A stretch of 64,000 nt of DNA from Nordella sp. HKS 07 (lineage in GTDB: Bacteria > Pseudomonadota > Alphaproteobacteria > Rhizobiales > Aestuariivirgaceae), in the NCBI RefSeq assembly GCF_011046735.1, contig NZ_CP049258.1, forward strand, positions 7,120,315-7,184,314, written 5' to 3'. Each line of letters opens with the position of its first letter. The first letter of the stretch is position 1. Of the stretch, positions 44,795 through 53,895 are shown one piece after another. A model generated the notes under the pieces. It saw only the letters and a program-made list of their open reading frames with translations, ran no database searches and was not told the DNA's origin. Both the position numbers and the translations under genes were made by a program.

Positions 44795-45826
44795 TATTTC
44801 ATTCCAAACGGCCACCCGCTTCTCGTAATTTTCGGCGGTTTCGAGCCAGGAAAGCTTGTCGCCATAGGTGAGGCCGGCGGTCTTGTTCACATCGACATTG
44901 GTCGTATTGCCGTAATTGTGCTTCTCGGTGAGCACCTTTCCGACAGAACCGTCGAGACAGGCATTCATCCAGGCCAGCGCCAGGTCCTTGTCCTGAGCGC
45001 CCGCCGACAGTTCCCAGCAATCGAGCCAGCCGACGGCTTGTTCCTTTGGGATGGTCAGCGCCGCCTTGATGCCTTTCTTCACCAGTGCCGGCACCTGCGG
45101 CTCGCCCATCGAATACATGAGCTTGATGCCGTTCTGGGAAAAGAGATTCACACCGTCATCAAATCCGGCATAGTAGCTGAGCAGAAACTTCTTCTGCGCG
45201 ATGAGCTTCTCCTTCACCTTGGCGAAATCCTCATCGGTGAGCTTATAAGGGTTGGCGGCCCCGACGATGAGCGCGCCGAGCGTGATCGAGTTGTTGGCGT
45301 CATCCTGCCACAGCATCTGCTGGGCATATTTGTCATCCCACATCACCTCCCAGGACTCTGGCGGCGTCGGGAAGGCTTCCGTGTCATAGACGAGCGGCAG
45401 CGAACCCCAGGCGAAAGGCAGGCCATAGCGTTCCTCGCCCTTCATGACCGCCTTCACGGAAGCAAATTCGGGCGCCAGATTCTTGAGATTGGGCAGCTTG
45501 GCCGGATCGATGGGCTGCAGCAATTTGGCGTCTACGTAGCGCGGAAAGAGCGAGGTGTCGAAGGAGACGAGATCGAAATCGGCCCCTTGCGAACCCTGCA
45601 TCTTGGCGAACATCTCGTCCGCCGAGCCGGAATAGACGACATTCACCGTGGCGCCGGTGTCGGACTTGAACTTGTCCAGCCACTCGGGTTCGGCATAGCC
45701 TTCCCAGGTGAGGATACGCAGCGTGCGGTCCTGCGCGCGCAGGATCGCCGGTGCGGCGATTGTGGCGGCGGTGGTGGCGAGCGATCCCGCGAGGAAACGC
45801 CTGCGGTCGACTGTGATTTTGGTCAT
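44783..45826 (-). CDS. ABC transporter substrate-binding protein, PotD type
   Basis: A 347-residue binding protein starting at ATG 45826 (MTKITVDRRRFLAGSLATTA), which has GGGAGGAACAGC upstream. The N-terminus has a twin-arginine-type motif DRRRFLAGS and a cleavage site near LRAQ, so Tat export is likely. Core motifs are ILTWEGYAEPEWLDKF, VVYSGSADEMFAKM and PFAWGSLPLVYDTEAF. It delivers the operon's substrate to the permease pair. It is the third gene, 26 bases after the alcohol dehydrogenase. The ligand is not deducible, but the neighbouring enzymes suggest an acid or polyol rather than a polyamine. Confidence 0.9.
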   Translation of the reverse strand: MTKITVDRRRFLAGSLATTAATIAAPAILRAQDRTLRILTWEGYAEPEWLDKFKSDTGATVNVVYSGSADEMFAKMQGSQGADFDLVSFDTSLFPRYVDAKLLQPIDPAKLPNLKNLAPEFASVKAVMKGEERYGLPFAWGSLPLVYDTEAFPTPPESWEVMWDDKYAQQMLWQDDANNSITLGALIVGAANPYKLTDEDFAKVKEKLIAQKKFLLSYYAGFDDGVNLFSQNGIKLMYSMGEPQVPALVKKGIKAALTIPKEQAVGWLDCWELSAGAQDKDLALAWMNACLDGSVGKVLTEKHNYGNTTNVDVNKTAGLTYGDKLSWLETAENYEKRVAVWNEIKAG

Positions 45827-45852
45827 GCTGTTCCTCCCTGTTATGTTGGACG

Positions 45853-46980
45853 TCAATATCCGTCGAAGCGCAGGACCATGCGGTTGACGCGTCCCGTCTC
45901 GACCAGAGCGATGGCTTCATTGATGCGCTCGAAACTCCACACCTCGCTGACGAGAGATTTGAGATCGAGCAGGCCGTGTTTGACGAAGCGGAGCGCCTTC
46001 GGGAAATCGATCATCGGTCGAGTCGAGCCATAGCTCGAGCCGATGACGCGATTTTCGTCCTGCGCGATCCAGTAAGGCGGGAAGCCTGCAAGCGCGTTCT
46101 CGGTCGGCTGCCCGATCAGCACCGTGGTGCCCGCACGCCGTGTGGCGCGGTAGCAGAGTTCCGCCTGCTCAGTGATTCCGGTCGCCTCGAAGGTGAAATC
46201 GGCGCCGTCGCCGGTGATGGCGCGCACTTGCGCCACCGGATCGCCGTCCGAGGCATTGACGAAATGCGTGGCACCGAAATGCAGCGCTTCGGTTTTCTTC
46301 TCCGGCCGGACATCGACGGCGACGATCGGAAAGGCGTTGCAGAGCTTGGCCCCCTGCACGACGCTCAGGCCCACGCCGCCGCAGCCGAAGACGGCGACGC
46401 TGTCGCCAGGCCGTAGTTGCGCGGTGTTGATGGCGGCGCCAATGCCCGCCATGGCGCCGCAGCCCAGGAGGCAGGCCTCCTCGGACGAGGTCTCGCGCTC
46501 GATGCGGATCGCGCCATTGTGCGGCACGATCGTATATTCGCAGAAGGACGAAACGAGGCTTAAGTGATGGATGGGCTTGCCGTCACGCTCGAAGAAGCGC
46601 GTGGTGTTGTCCCACATCGTGCCGAGTGCCGCGGCGCGCGCCACTTCCTCGCACAGGACCATGCGGCCGGCGACGCAGAAACGGCACTGGCCGCAGGACG
46701 GCGTGAAGGTGAGCACCACCTTCTCGCCGATCCGTGACTTGGGCACGCCGGGACCGACCGCCTCGATGATGCCGCAGGCTTCGTGTCCAAGGATCACCGG
46801 CTTCGGATGCGCCCACACGCCGCGCAGATAATGTATGTCGCTCCGGCAGATGCCGGTGGTCTCGATCTTCACCCGCACTTCCATCTCATGCGGATCATCG
46901 ATCTTCACTTGGCGCAGGGAGAGCACATCGCCCTCGCCCGGCGCGTCGCAGACGGCGGCAAGCATGTCGAACTGAGCCAT
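45853..46980 (-). CDS. Zinc-dependent alcohol dehydrogenase (MDR family)
   Basis: A 375-residue medium-chain dehydrogenase. Catalytic zinc ligands lie in TGICRSDIHY and GHEACGIIE. The structural zinc cluster is CGQCRFCVAGRMVLC, and the NAD motif is VFGCGGVGLSVVQGA. The start is ATG 46980 (MAQFDMLAAV), since the longer frame adds non-family sequence overlapping the SDR. It lies 10 bases after the SDR gene. It likely oxidises an alcohol group of the imported compound. Confidence 0.9.
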   Translation of the reverse strand: MAQFDMLAAVCDAPGEGDVLSLRQVKIDDPHEMEVRVKIETTGICRSDIHYLRGVWAHPKPVILGHEACGIIEAVGPGVPKSRIGEKVVLTFTPSCGQCRFCVAGRMVLCEEVARAAALGTMWDNTTRFFERDGKPIHHLSLVSSFCEYTIVPHNGAIRIERETSSEEACLLGCGAMAGIGAAINTAQLRPGDSVAVFGCGGVGLSVVQGAKLCNAFPIVAVDVRPEKKTEALHFGATHFVNASDGDPVAQVRAITGDGADFTFEATGITEQAELCYRATRRAGTTVLIGQPTENALAGFPPYWIAQDENRVIGSSYGSTRPMIDFPKALRFVKHGLLDLKSLVSEVWSFERINEAIALVETGRVNRMVLRFDGY

Positions 46981-46990
46981 GCCCGCCTCC

Positions 46991-47770
46991 TCACACCATG
47001 ACCAGACCGCCATCGACCGGCAGCACCGCGCCGGTGATGAAGCTTGCCTGATCGGAGGCCAGGAACAGGACAGCGCTCGCCACTTCGGCCGGCGTCGCAT
47101 AGCGTCCGATGGGGTGCAGTCCTGCCAGCACTTTCATGCCGGCCGCTTCGCCGCCCTCCATGCCGGCGGCATAGCCGCGCGTGAGCGGCGTGTCGATGAC
47201 GCCCGGCGCTACCGCATTGGCCCGCAATCCCTGTTTCGCATAATCGGCGGCTATGCAGCGGGCGAGATGATGGAGCCCGGCCTTGGCGACATTATAGGCG
47301 ACATCGCCCTCCCAGGCGACGAGGCCCGCCACCGAGCCGACGAAGGTCACCGAGGGCCTGGTGCCTTTGATCAGGGCCGGCAGCAGGCGCTTTGCGAGAT
47401 GGAAGGCGGCGTTGAGATGAAGGCCGATCATCCGGTCCCAGATGTCGTCTTCGGTTTCATGCGTGGGCGCGGTGCGGCTCACATCGATGCCGGCGCAATG
47501 GACGAAGATATCGAGCCCGCCCAGCGTGGCGAGCGCGGTCTGCGCTGCCTTGTCGAGAGCTGCGCGGTCGAGGAGATCGGCCTCGACCACGCTGATCCGC
47601 CGCTCTGCCGTCGCGAGCCGGGCCGCCATGGCGCGCGCTTGGGCACCATGCCGCGACGCACCGATCGCCACATGGGCGCCTGCGCCGGCCAGGGCTTCGA
47701 CGACCGCCGCCCCGATGCCGCTCGACCCGCCGGTCACATAGGCGCGCCGTCCAGCCAAAATCCCTGACAT
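46991..47770 (-). CDS. SDR-family oxidoreductase, first gene of the catabolic operon
   Basis: A 259-residue short-chain dehydrogenase with TGGSSGIG (about 14-21), VHCAGIDV in place of NNAG, and the catalytic FVGSVAGLVAWEGDVAYNVA with Ser, Tyr and following Lys. It is the promoter-proximal gene of the minus-strand operon. It lies opposite the GntR regulator across 62 bases that hold an operator-like palindrome. Confidence 0.9.
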   Translation of the reverse strand: MSGILAGRRAYVTGGSSGIGAAVVEALAGAGAHVAIGASRHGAQARAMAARLATAERRISVVEADLLDRAALDKAAQTALATLGGLDIFVHCAGIDVSRTAPTHETEDDIWDRMIGLHLNAAFHLAKRLLPALIKGTRPSVTFVGSVAGLVAWEGDVAYNVAKAGLHHLARCIAADYAKQGLRANAVAPGVIDTPLTRGYAAGMEGGEAAGMKVLAGLHPIGRYATPAEVASAVLFLASDQASFITGAVLPVDGGLVMV

Positions 47771-47810
47771 TTCCTATATTTCCTGGGCTTCTTTTTATGC
47801 TAATGTACTA

Positions 47811-47822
47811 AATGTATACAAA
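47811..47822. promoter_or_regulatory. Putative GntR/FadR-type operator
   Basis: AATGTATACAAA contains the palindrome TGTATACA, close to the TNGTNNNACNA-type half-site arrangement of FadR-subfamily regulators. A second, partial copy (ATGTACTA) is just to its left. It lies between the divergent regulator and SDR operon, and overlaps an upstream in-frame ATG of the regulator, supporting the downstream start. Confidence 0.45.
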
Positions 47823-47832
47823 TAGGACGAAG

Positions 47833-48543
47833 ATGCAAGAGACTTCCTTGGCCGCCGACCCCCTCCCCTCGCCCGCTCCCCTCGTGATCTTGGGCATGAC
47901 TCGCAGCCTGAGCCTCGCTGATCAGGCCGCCGACGTCATCGTGACCGGCATCTATTCGGGCGCGCTCAGACCCGGAGCGCGACTCTATGAGAAGGAGCTC
48001 GCGCAGCGGCTGAACATGAGTCGCGTGCCCTTGCGCGAGGCGCTGAAGATCCTGGAAGCGCAGGGCATCGTCGAATCCGTTCCCCATCGCGGCAGCCGCA
48101 TCGCCCTCTTCGACGAGAAACGCACCGGTCATATCGTCGAGGCTCGCATCGCTCTGGAGCGCATCGCGGTGAAGTCCGCGGCTCCCCTATATAACGCCAA
48201 GCCGGCGCTCGCTTCAGCCCTCGACGGCATCATCTCGCGGATGGAGAGCGCCGCCGCCTATCTCGACTGGATCGAGATCAGCAAGGCTGATCTTGATTTC
48301 CACCGCGAGATCTGCCGGGTCAGCGGTAATGAGATCATCGGCAAGCTCTGGGAGTCGCTCGCCCGTCATGTCTTCATCGTCTTCGGCCATGAGAAGCGAA
48401 AACCCGAGGATGCGGCAGGCCTGGGCGACCAGCACCGCCGCTTGCGCGATCTTCTTGTCGCGGGCGATGACGCATCTCTTCAGACAGAGGTCGAGGCGCA
48501 TATCCTGCGGATAAGACAACGCACCGGCGCAGTGTCGCTTTGA
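47833..48543 (+). CDS. GntR-family transcriptional regulator, FCD (FadR) subfamily
   Basis: A 236-residue regulator. The winged HTH spans about 45-95 (YEKELAQRLNMSRVPLREAL, then the wing SVPHRGSRIALF). An FCD effector domain follows from about 100, with metal-binding His positions in DLDFHREICRVSGN and further on. ATG 47833 has AGGACGAAG before it; the ATG at 47812 lies within the likely operator and is less probable. It is divergent from the ten-gene catabolic operon and is the natural candidate for its repressor, released by a pathway acid. Confidence 0.9.
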   Translation: MQETSLAADPLPSPAPLVILGMTRSLSLADQAADVIVTGIYSGALRPGARLYEKELAQRLNMSRVPLREALKILEAQGIVESVPHRGSRIALFDEKRTGHIVEARIALERIAVKSAAPLYNAKPALASALDGIISRMESAAAYLDWIEISKADLDFHREICRVSGNEIIGKLWESLARHVFIVFGHEKRKPEDAAGLGDQHRRLRDLLVAGDDASLQTEVEAHILRIRQRTGAVSL

Positions 48544-48569
48544 ATTGCGACTTCTCCTTTCATTTCCCT

Positions 48570-49832
48570 TCACGGCTCCTCATTCAACACCACACCATCC
48601 GCCGGCCCCGTTGCCTCGCTGCCGATCCTGAGGCGATGGCCGTCGAGATCCTCGACATTCATCTCGCGCATGCCCCAAGGAAAACTGGCGGGCGCCTGGC
48701 GGATGATCGCACCGCGCTTTTTATAGTCTTGATAGAGTGCATCGACATCCTGGATGAATATCGAGATCCAGGCGCTGGGACCGCCTTGCGCGCCTTCGCA
48801 GAGGAAGATCCGCACCGAGTCGCGGAAGACGCAAGCGAAGGTCGCCGGCGACCCCCAGTCCCATTCCTTGTGGAAGCCGAGCTTCTCCACATAATAGGCG
48901 ATTGCGGCCGGCACATTCCTCACATTGAGGATCGGTACGGCGGACTCGAAACGGTTGGCGCTCTCTTCCGCCGGGCTGGCACCGCCGGCGACAAGCGCCT
49001 CAGCGATCCGCTTGTCCATCTTGGGTGAGACATAGTTGAGTGGCGTGTTGCCGCGAGCATCCTTGGCACCGGGATCGGCGCCGAGCTCGAGCAGAAGCGC
49101 CACCATATCGGCGCGATCCTTCAGCACCGCGAAATGGAGCGGCATGCGCCGATGTTCGAACCGGCTCATCTGGCGATTGAGCAAGCGCGCATCTGCCTTG
49201 ACGAACTGGCGCACGAGATCGGCGCGGTTGAGCGCTATGCTCGAGAAGATCGTCGGCCTGGCGCCCTGGGCCAGCAGATAGTCGGCCACCTCGCGCTGGA
49301 CATGCTGGAAACAGGTGGCCCAGCCGATCACATTCATGTCGTGATCGTCCCCCGCCCCGTCGACATCGCCGCCCGCCGCGACGAGACGCTTCACCACGCC
49401 GAGATGGCCTTCGGCTGCCGCCCAATGGAGCGCATAGGCGCGGTCGAATTTATCGCGCTGATTGACATCGAAGCCGAGATCGAGCAGCAGCTTGACGCAG
49501 TCGAGATGCCCGCCTTGCGCGGCCAGATGCAGCAGCGGCATCTGCCACTGCCCGCCGGTGAGCGAGATCTTGGCCGGATACTCGGCGAGCAGGCGCTCGA
49601 GCTCTCTCGCCTTGCCGCTCGTCGTGGCGGCTATGATCTGCCCATCGGCGCCTGCCACATCGACATGCGCCTTGAGCGCCCGCCAGCTTGGGAAGCCATA
49701 ATCGCGCGCGATGTCGAGCTGGGCCTGGTGCAGCTTGGCGCCGGGATCATTCGCGCGCAGTACGGCGAGATGCTCCTTGGCGGCCTTCTTCAACCAGGCG
49801 AGATCGGGACGTTCGGGGAGTGTCTTGACCAT
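48570..49832 (-). CDS. Ankyrin-repeat protein fused to a glyoxalase/VOC domain
   Basis: A 420-residue cytoplasmic protein. The N-terminal helical lead is LAWLKKAAKEHLAVLRANDP. Ankyrin repeats follow, from about 85 to 285 (for example PLLHLAAQGGHLDCVKLLLD, and later PLHFAVLKDRADMVALLLEL). The last 120 residues are a VOC domain: AVPILNVRNVPAAIAYYVEK, then FVFRDSV-like strands, SAWISIFIQDVDALY and VEDLDGHRLRIG. VOC proteins are metal-dependent lyases/dioxygenases or bleomycin-type binding proteins; the bleomycin-resistance-like form is closest. Combining the two modules in one chain is unusual. It converges on the GntR gene with 26 bases between. Confidence 0.83.
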   Translation of the reverse strand: MVKTLPERPDLAWLKKAAKEHLAVLRANDPGAKLHQAQLDIARDYGFPSWRALKAHVDVAGADGQIIAATTSGKARELERLLAEYPAKISLTGGQWQMPLLHLAAQGGHLDCVKLLLDLGFDVNQRDKFDRAYALHWAAAEGHLGVVKRLVAAGGDVDGAGDDHDMNVIGWATCFQHVQREVADYLLAQGARPTIFSSIALNRADLVRQFVKADARLLNRQMSRFEHRRMPLHFAVLKDRADMVALLLELGADPGAKDARGNTPLNYVSPKMDKRIAEALVAGGASPAEESANRFESAVPILNVRNVPAAIAYYVEKLGFHKEWDWGSPATFACVFRDSVRIFLCEGAQGGPSAWISIFIQDVDALYQDYKKRGAIIRQAPASFPWGMREMNVEDLDGHRLRIGSEATGPADGVVLNEEP

Positions 49833-49991
49833 GCAACACCTTCTTTCGAGGCGCCCGTTGTCCGCGGCTCACGGGCCGGAAAGAAGATGTGGAGCACATC
49901 GTTTGTGGAGGCGGGTTCAACCCTTCACGCGGACCGTCGGTCGCCTGCTCGACCAGCGTCCATTATCGGCAGGTGACCACGCTTAGTCAAC

Positions 49992-51725
49992 TCAGTAGCC
50001 GACAGCCTCGCTCGACGCTGCCCGGCTATCCATCGCGCCATTGAAACGCGCGCCGCCGCCTTTGGCGATCTCGGCCACGCTTTCGCCGCCCACCAATATG
50101 CCGGCCGCCTGGCCCCAGGTCTTGCCGGGTCCCGCCACATCGAGCTCGTAGCCCATGCCGGCCAGGATCTTCTGCGTGTCGGGCGACAGGCCGTTCGCCT
50201 CGATATAGACCGTGTCGGGCAGCCATTGATGATGGAGGCGCGGCGCATCGATCGCTTCCTGGATGTTCATGCCGTGATCGATGACATTGATGATGGCCTC
50301 GAGCGTGATGGTGATGATGCGTGACCCGCCGGGGCTGCCGATCACCATGAAGACCTTGCCGTCCTTGGAGACGATGGTCGGGCTCATCGAGGACAGCGGC
50401 GTCTTCCTGGGCGCGATGGCATTTGCCTCGCCCTGCACCAGCCCGTAGAGATTGGGCACACCCGGCTTCTGGGTGAAGTCGTCCATTTCGTTATTGAGCA
50501 GGATGCCGGTGCCCGGCGCCACCACCCCCGCCCCGAACAAGCCGTTGAGCGTATAGGTGACGGCGACCGCATTGCCCTCGTTGTCGACGATCGAATAATG
50601 GGTCGTTTCGGTGCTTTCCCCGAACCCCTTCGGCATGAGATCCTTGGAGACGCCGGCGCGATATCTGTCGATCTTGGCGCGGATCTCGGCGGCATAGGCC
50701 TTGTCGGTGAGCTTCGCCACCGGATTGGCGACAAACGCCGGATCGCCCAGCGCCGAATTGCGGTCGACATAGGCATGCCGCATCGCCTCGACCATCAGAT
50801 GCACGGTCTCAGCCGAGCCGAAGCCCAGATAGGAGATCGGATAGCCCTCGAGCACATTGAGGATCTCGCAGATGATGAGCCCGCCCGAGCTCGGCGGCGG
50901 CGAGGAGACGATGTCATAGCCGCGATAGTTGCAGGTGACGGGTGCCAGCTCGCGCACCGCATAACGCTCGAAATCGGCCTTGGCGAGGATGCCGCCCTGG
51001 TCGCCGCTCGCCTGGACGATCCTGTCGGCAATTTCCCCCTTGTAGAAGGCATCCGTTCCCGTCTCGGAAATGGCCGCGAGCGTGGCGCCGAGTTCGGCCT
51101 GGACCAGCCTCTCGCCTACGCCATAGGGCTTGCCGTCGGCCTTGAGGAAGATCGCGGCGGCGGCCTTGTCCTTCGCCAGTCGCTTGGCTTGACGCGCCAG
51201 GATATCGGCATCGCTCTGACTGAGCACGAAGCCTTCCTTGGCGAGGCGGATCGCCGGCGCCATCAGGTCGGCGCGCGGTTTGCTGCCATATTTCTCGCGC
51301 GCCATCTCGAGACCCGCCACCGATCCCGGCACGCCGACGGCGAGATAGCCGTTGAGGCTCAGACCCTCGATCGGCTTGCCGTCCTTGTCGAGATACATGT
51401 CCTTGACGGCGGCGAAGGGGGCCCGTTCACGGAAATCGAGGAACGTCGATGTACCGTCCTTGAAACGGATGGTCATGAAGCCGCCGCCGCCGATATTGCC
51501 GGCGCTCGGATGGGCGACCGCCAGCGCATAGCCGACGGCGACCGCCGCATCGACGGCATTACCGCCTGCGCGCAGCACCTCGACGCCGACCTTGGAGGCA
51601 AGATGCTGCGCTGTCACCACCATGCCCTGCTCGGCCTTGACGGGTGCGGGTGAAGCGGCGAAGGCCTCACCCACAAGCATCAGGGACAGGACGACGGTAA
51701 TGCTTGCCCGGCGCATCTCGACCAT
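49992..51725 (-). CDS. ggt: Gamma-glutamyltransferase (periplasmic)
   Basis: A 577-residue Ntn hydrolase with a signal peptide (about 1-24, ending FAAS). The large-subunit motif is ASKVGVEVLRAGGNAVDAAV. The self-cleavage site is ESTETTHYSIVDNEGNAVAV, whose Thr before HYS becomes the N-terminal nucleophile of the small subunit. The small subunit carries LNNEMDDF and SMSPTIV, then GSPGGSRI. It cleaves glutathione and other gamma-glutamyl compounds. ATG 51725 has GGGGAGGCGATC upstream. It stands alone, 121 bases after the adenylate cyclase gene in the same direction. Confidence 0.93.
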   Translation of the reverse strand: MVEMRRASITVVLSLMLVGEAFAASPAPVKAEQGMVVTAQHLASKVGVEVLRAGGNAVDAAVAVGYALAVAHPSAGNIGGGGFMTIRFKDGTSTFLDFRERAPFAAVKDMYLDKDGKPIEGLSLNGYLAVGVPGSVAGLEMAREKYGSKPRADLMAPAIRLAKEGFVLSQSDADILARQAKRLAKDKAAAAIFLKADGKPYGVGERLVQAELGATLAAISETGTDAFYKGEIADRIVQASGDQGGILAKADFERYAVRELAPVTCNYRGYDIVSSPPPSSGGLIICEILNVLEGYPISYLGFGSAETVHLMVEAMRHAYVDRNSALGDPAFVANPVAKLTDKAYAAEIRAKIDRYRAGVSKDLMPKGFGESTETTHYSIVDNEGNAVAVTYTLNGLFGAGVVAPGTGILLNNEMDDFTQKPGVPNLYGLVQGEANAIAPRKTPLSSMSPTIVSKDGKVFMVIGSPGGSRIITITLEAIINVIDHGMNIQEAIDAPRLHHQWLPDTVYIEANGLSPDTQKILAGMGYELDVAGPGKTWGQAAGILVGGESVAEIAKGGGARFNGAMDSRAASSEAVGY

Positions 51726-51847
51726 GATCGCCTCCCCTCAATCGGACATCAGTCCGTTATCCGGTGCTTATCTTAGCCCAATATCAGGCGTTGTCATTCG
51801 CCCTGATCACCGTTTCCTGTGGTCTCGGCCCAACGCAAGGCGTAGTC

Positions 51848-53146
51848 TCAGCCCGAAAAACCAACGATGTGCAAAGGCTCGGGCCGGCCCCGGAGCTCGG
51901 CCATGCCGAGATCGTGCCACTGCGCGAAGTCCTCACCTGCCTTGCGTACCGTGTCGGCCGAGGCAATGAGTGGGGTGTCATGTTCCTTGGTCGCCTGCTC
52001 GAGGCGGTTGGCGACATTGACGGTATCGCCCAGCACAGTGAATTCGAGCCGTGTGTCGTCTCCCACCGCGCCGATGAAAGCATCGCCCTCATGCACGCCG
52101 ATCCCGACCCTGATCGCGTCCTCGCCGGCTTCGAGCCGCGCTTTGTTCCATTCGGCCAGCATTGCCAGGATAGTCTTGGCACAGGCGATGGCGCGCCTTG
52201 CATCGTCCTCACGCGGCTCCGGAATGCCGAAGACCAGGAAGGCGCCGTCGCCGATGAATTTGTCGACGATGCCGCCATGCTGTTCGGCCGCCATCCGGAC
52301 GCGGCTGCGAAAGGCGCTCACCACTTGCACCAGCCGCGCCGGATCGAGCGCCTCTTCCATCGCCACCGAATTGCGGATGTCGATGAAGAGCACTGCGACG
52401 CGGGCGCGCCGGCCCGATCTGAGCTCATTGACATTGCCCGAGGCCAGCATCGGCGCCAGCTCGGTTGGGAGGTAGCGCACCAGATTGGTGCGCCGGATCT
52501 GCTCCTCGAGGCCATGGCGCAGAAGATACTGGCCGCGCCAGGCGGCGGCGATCAGCACCAGTCCATAGAGGATGAACATCGCCAGCCGCGCGATATTGGC
52601 GCCCGTACCGAAGAATTGATAGACCGCCACGCCGACCGTGCCGGTTTCGGTGCCTGCGATCATCGTGTCGACATTGAGCGCCAGCACGATGAGTGCCAGC
52701 ATCAGCACTAGGCTGTAGATCTGCACCGCGGGCCTGAGGCGCAGCGAGCCGACGGCCAGCACCAGCAGCGCCGCCACCGCCGTCGGCAGCGCCGCGGCGA
52801 AGCGGCCGGGCAACTGCGCGTCGATGAGATCGCCGGTCAGCGACAGGCCGATGACCAGAATGTCGATGGTCACCGTGACATAGGCTATCCAGCGCGACCA
52901 GAAGCCGAACCGTAGAAGAGCATAGGTGACGGCGCCGGTGAGAAACAATATGCCGATGACGATACGGGCGCCCAGGCGCGCCTCGACCAGCCCGACATCG
53001 AGCGTCGGCCCGCGCGAGAAGGCGAATTCAACGGCGAAAAGCAGCGCCACCGCGACCAGCATGCGCGCCACTGCCACGAATTTCTCGGCCGCGACATCGG
53101 CTTCGCGCAACAGGGCTTCCGGGGCACTTTGAGGGAATTTCGGCAT
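51848..53146 (-). CDS. Membrane-bound class III adenylate/guanylate cyclase
   Basis: A 432-residue protein with six predicted membrane spans (about 20-200) and a C-terminal catalytic domain. The metal-binding Asp is in VLFIDIRNSVAM and the second in VDKFIGDGAFLVFG; the transition-state motif is VLGDTVNVANRLEQA. Lys and Asp/Thr specificity residues could not be assigned by eye with confidence, though the architecture is that of adenylate cyclases. It makes cyclic AMP in response to an unknown membrane signal. Confidence 0.9.
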   Translation of the reverse strand: MPKFPQSAPEALLREADVAAEKFVAVARMLVAVALLFAVEFAFSRGPTLDVGLVEARLGARIVIGILFLTGAVTYALLRFGFWSRWIAYVTVTIDILVIGLSLTGDLIDAQLPGRFAAALPTAVAALLVLAVGSLRLRPAVQIYSLVLMLALIVLALNVDTMIAGTETGTVGVAVYQFFGTGANIARLAMFILYGLVLIAAAWRGQYLLRHGLEEQIRRTNLVRYLPTELAPMLASGNVNELRSGRRARVAVLFIDIRNSVAMEEALDPARLVQVVSAFRSRVRMAAEQHGGIVDKFIGDGAFLVFGIPEPREDDARRAIACAKTILAMLAEWNKARLEAGEDAIRVGIGVHEGDAFIGAVGDDTRLEFTVLGDTVNVANRLEQATKEHDTPLIASADTVRKAGEDFAQWHDLGMAELRGRPEPLHIVGFSG

Positions 53147-53256
53147 TTGGCGTGGGTGATCGAGTCGCGGATTGGCAACTCACCTATAGCACCCAGGACG
53201 TCTCCTCCGCCAAGCCCGGGCGAACGGCGGGATCCCGCCCGCTTCGCCGAAGCTCG

Positions 53257-53712
53257 TCAGCGGGGAACGCCGGCGCCGTTGAGCGTCTGCGAATGACGTC
53301 CGCCCTTGCGGGTGATGTCGCCGAGCGCCGATCCGGTCTTAGCGCGGGCGCTTGTCTTGGCGAGATCGCCCAGCGATACGATGCCGACCAGCCGTTTGTC
53401 CCGGCTTAGGACCGGAAGACGGCGCAGCTGCACATCGCCCATATTCGCCAGCACGTGCTCCACATCCTCATCTTCGTAGCAATATTTGACGTCGCCGCTC
53501 ATGACGTCGCGCACTTTGGCATCGGGGCCCAGGCCTTGGGCAATGCCGCGAACGGCCATGTCGCGATCCGTCACCATGCCGACCAGCCGGTCTCCGCTCG
53601 CCACCGGCATCGCGCCGGCATCGATTTCCGCCATCCCCCGGGCGGCGCTCTCCAAACTGTCGTCTGGCCCCGTCATCTTGACATCAGTCGTCATGCATTC
53701 GCTGATTTTCAT
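53257..53712 (-). CDS. CBS-domain protein
   Basis: A 151-residue protein with two CBS motifs: residues 7-65 (MTTDVKMTGPDDSLESAARG, MVTDRDMAVRGIA) and 70-130 (VRDVMSGDVKYCYEDEDVEH, RRLPVLSRDKRLVGIVSLGD). Such stand-alone pairs bind adenine nucleotides and sense energy state or stress. The C-terminal tail is short and basic. It has no operon partner. Confidence 0.9.
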   Translation of the reverse strand: MKISECMTTDVKMTGPDDSLESAARGMAEIDAGAMPVASGDRLVGMVTDRDMAVRGIAQGLGPDAKVRDVMSGDVKYCYEDEDVEHVLANMGDVQLRRLPVLSRDKRLVGIVSLGDLAKTSARAKTGSALGDITRKGGRHSQTLNGAGVPR

Positions 53713-53895
53713 CTGATCCTCCGCGCGTAAAGAAGCCGGTCCGGTTGCCGGAGCAGCGCGGACCGGCCCTGTCCCGGTCTATGGTGGATGCTACGAACTG
53801 CCGGAACATGAGGTCTACGCATCAGACGCCATATGGTTCCCGAGGATTTCGGGGCACGGCGCGGAACCCGGCCGGCGCTACGGGGTTGAGGTTCC

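Noticed and set aside
44684..46033. 449-residue plus-strand frame across the binding protein
   Set aside because: Opposite strand encodes a typical PotD-type protein with Tat signal; this frame has no family features.
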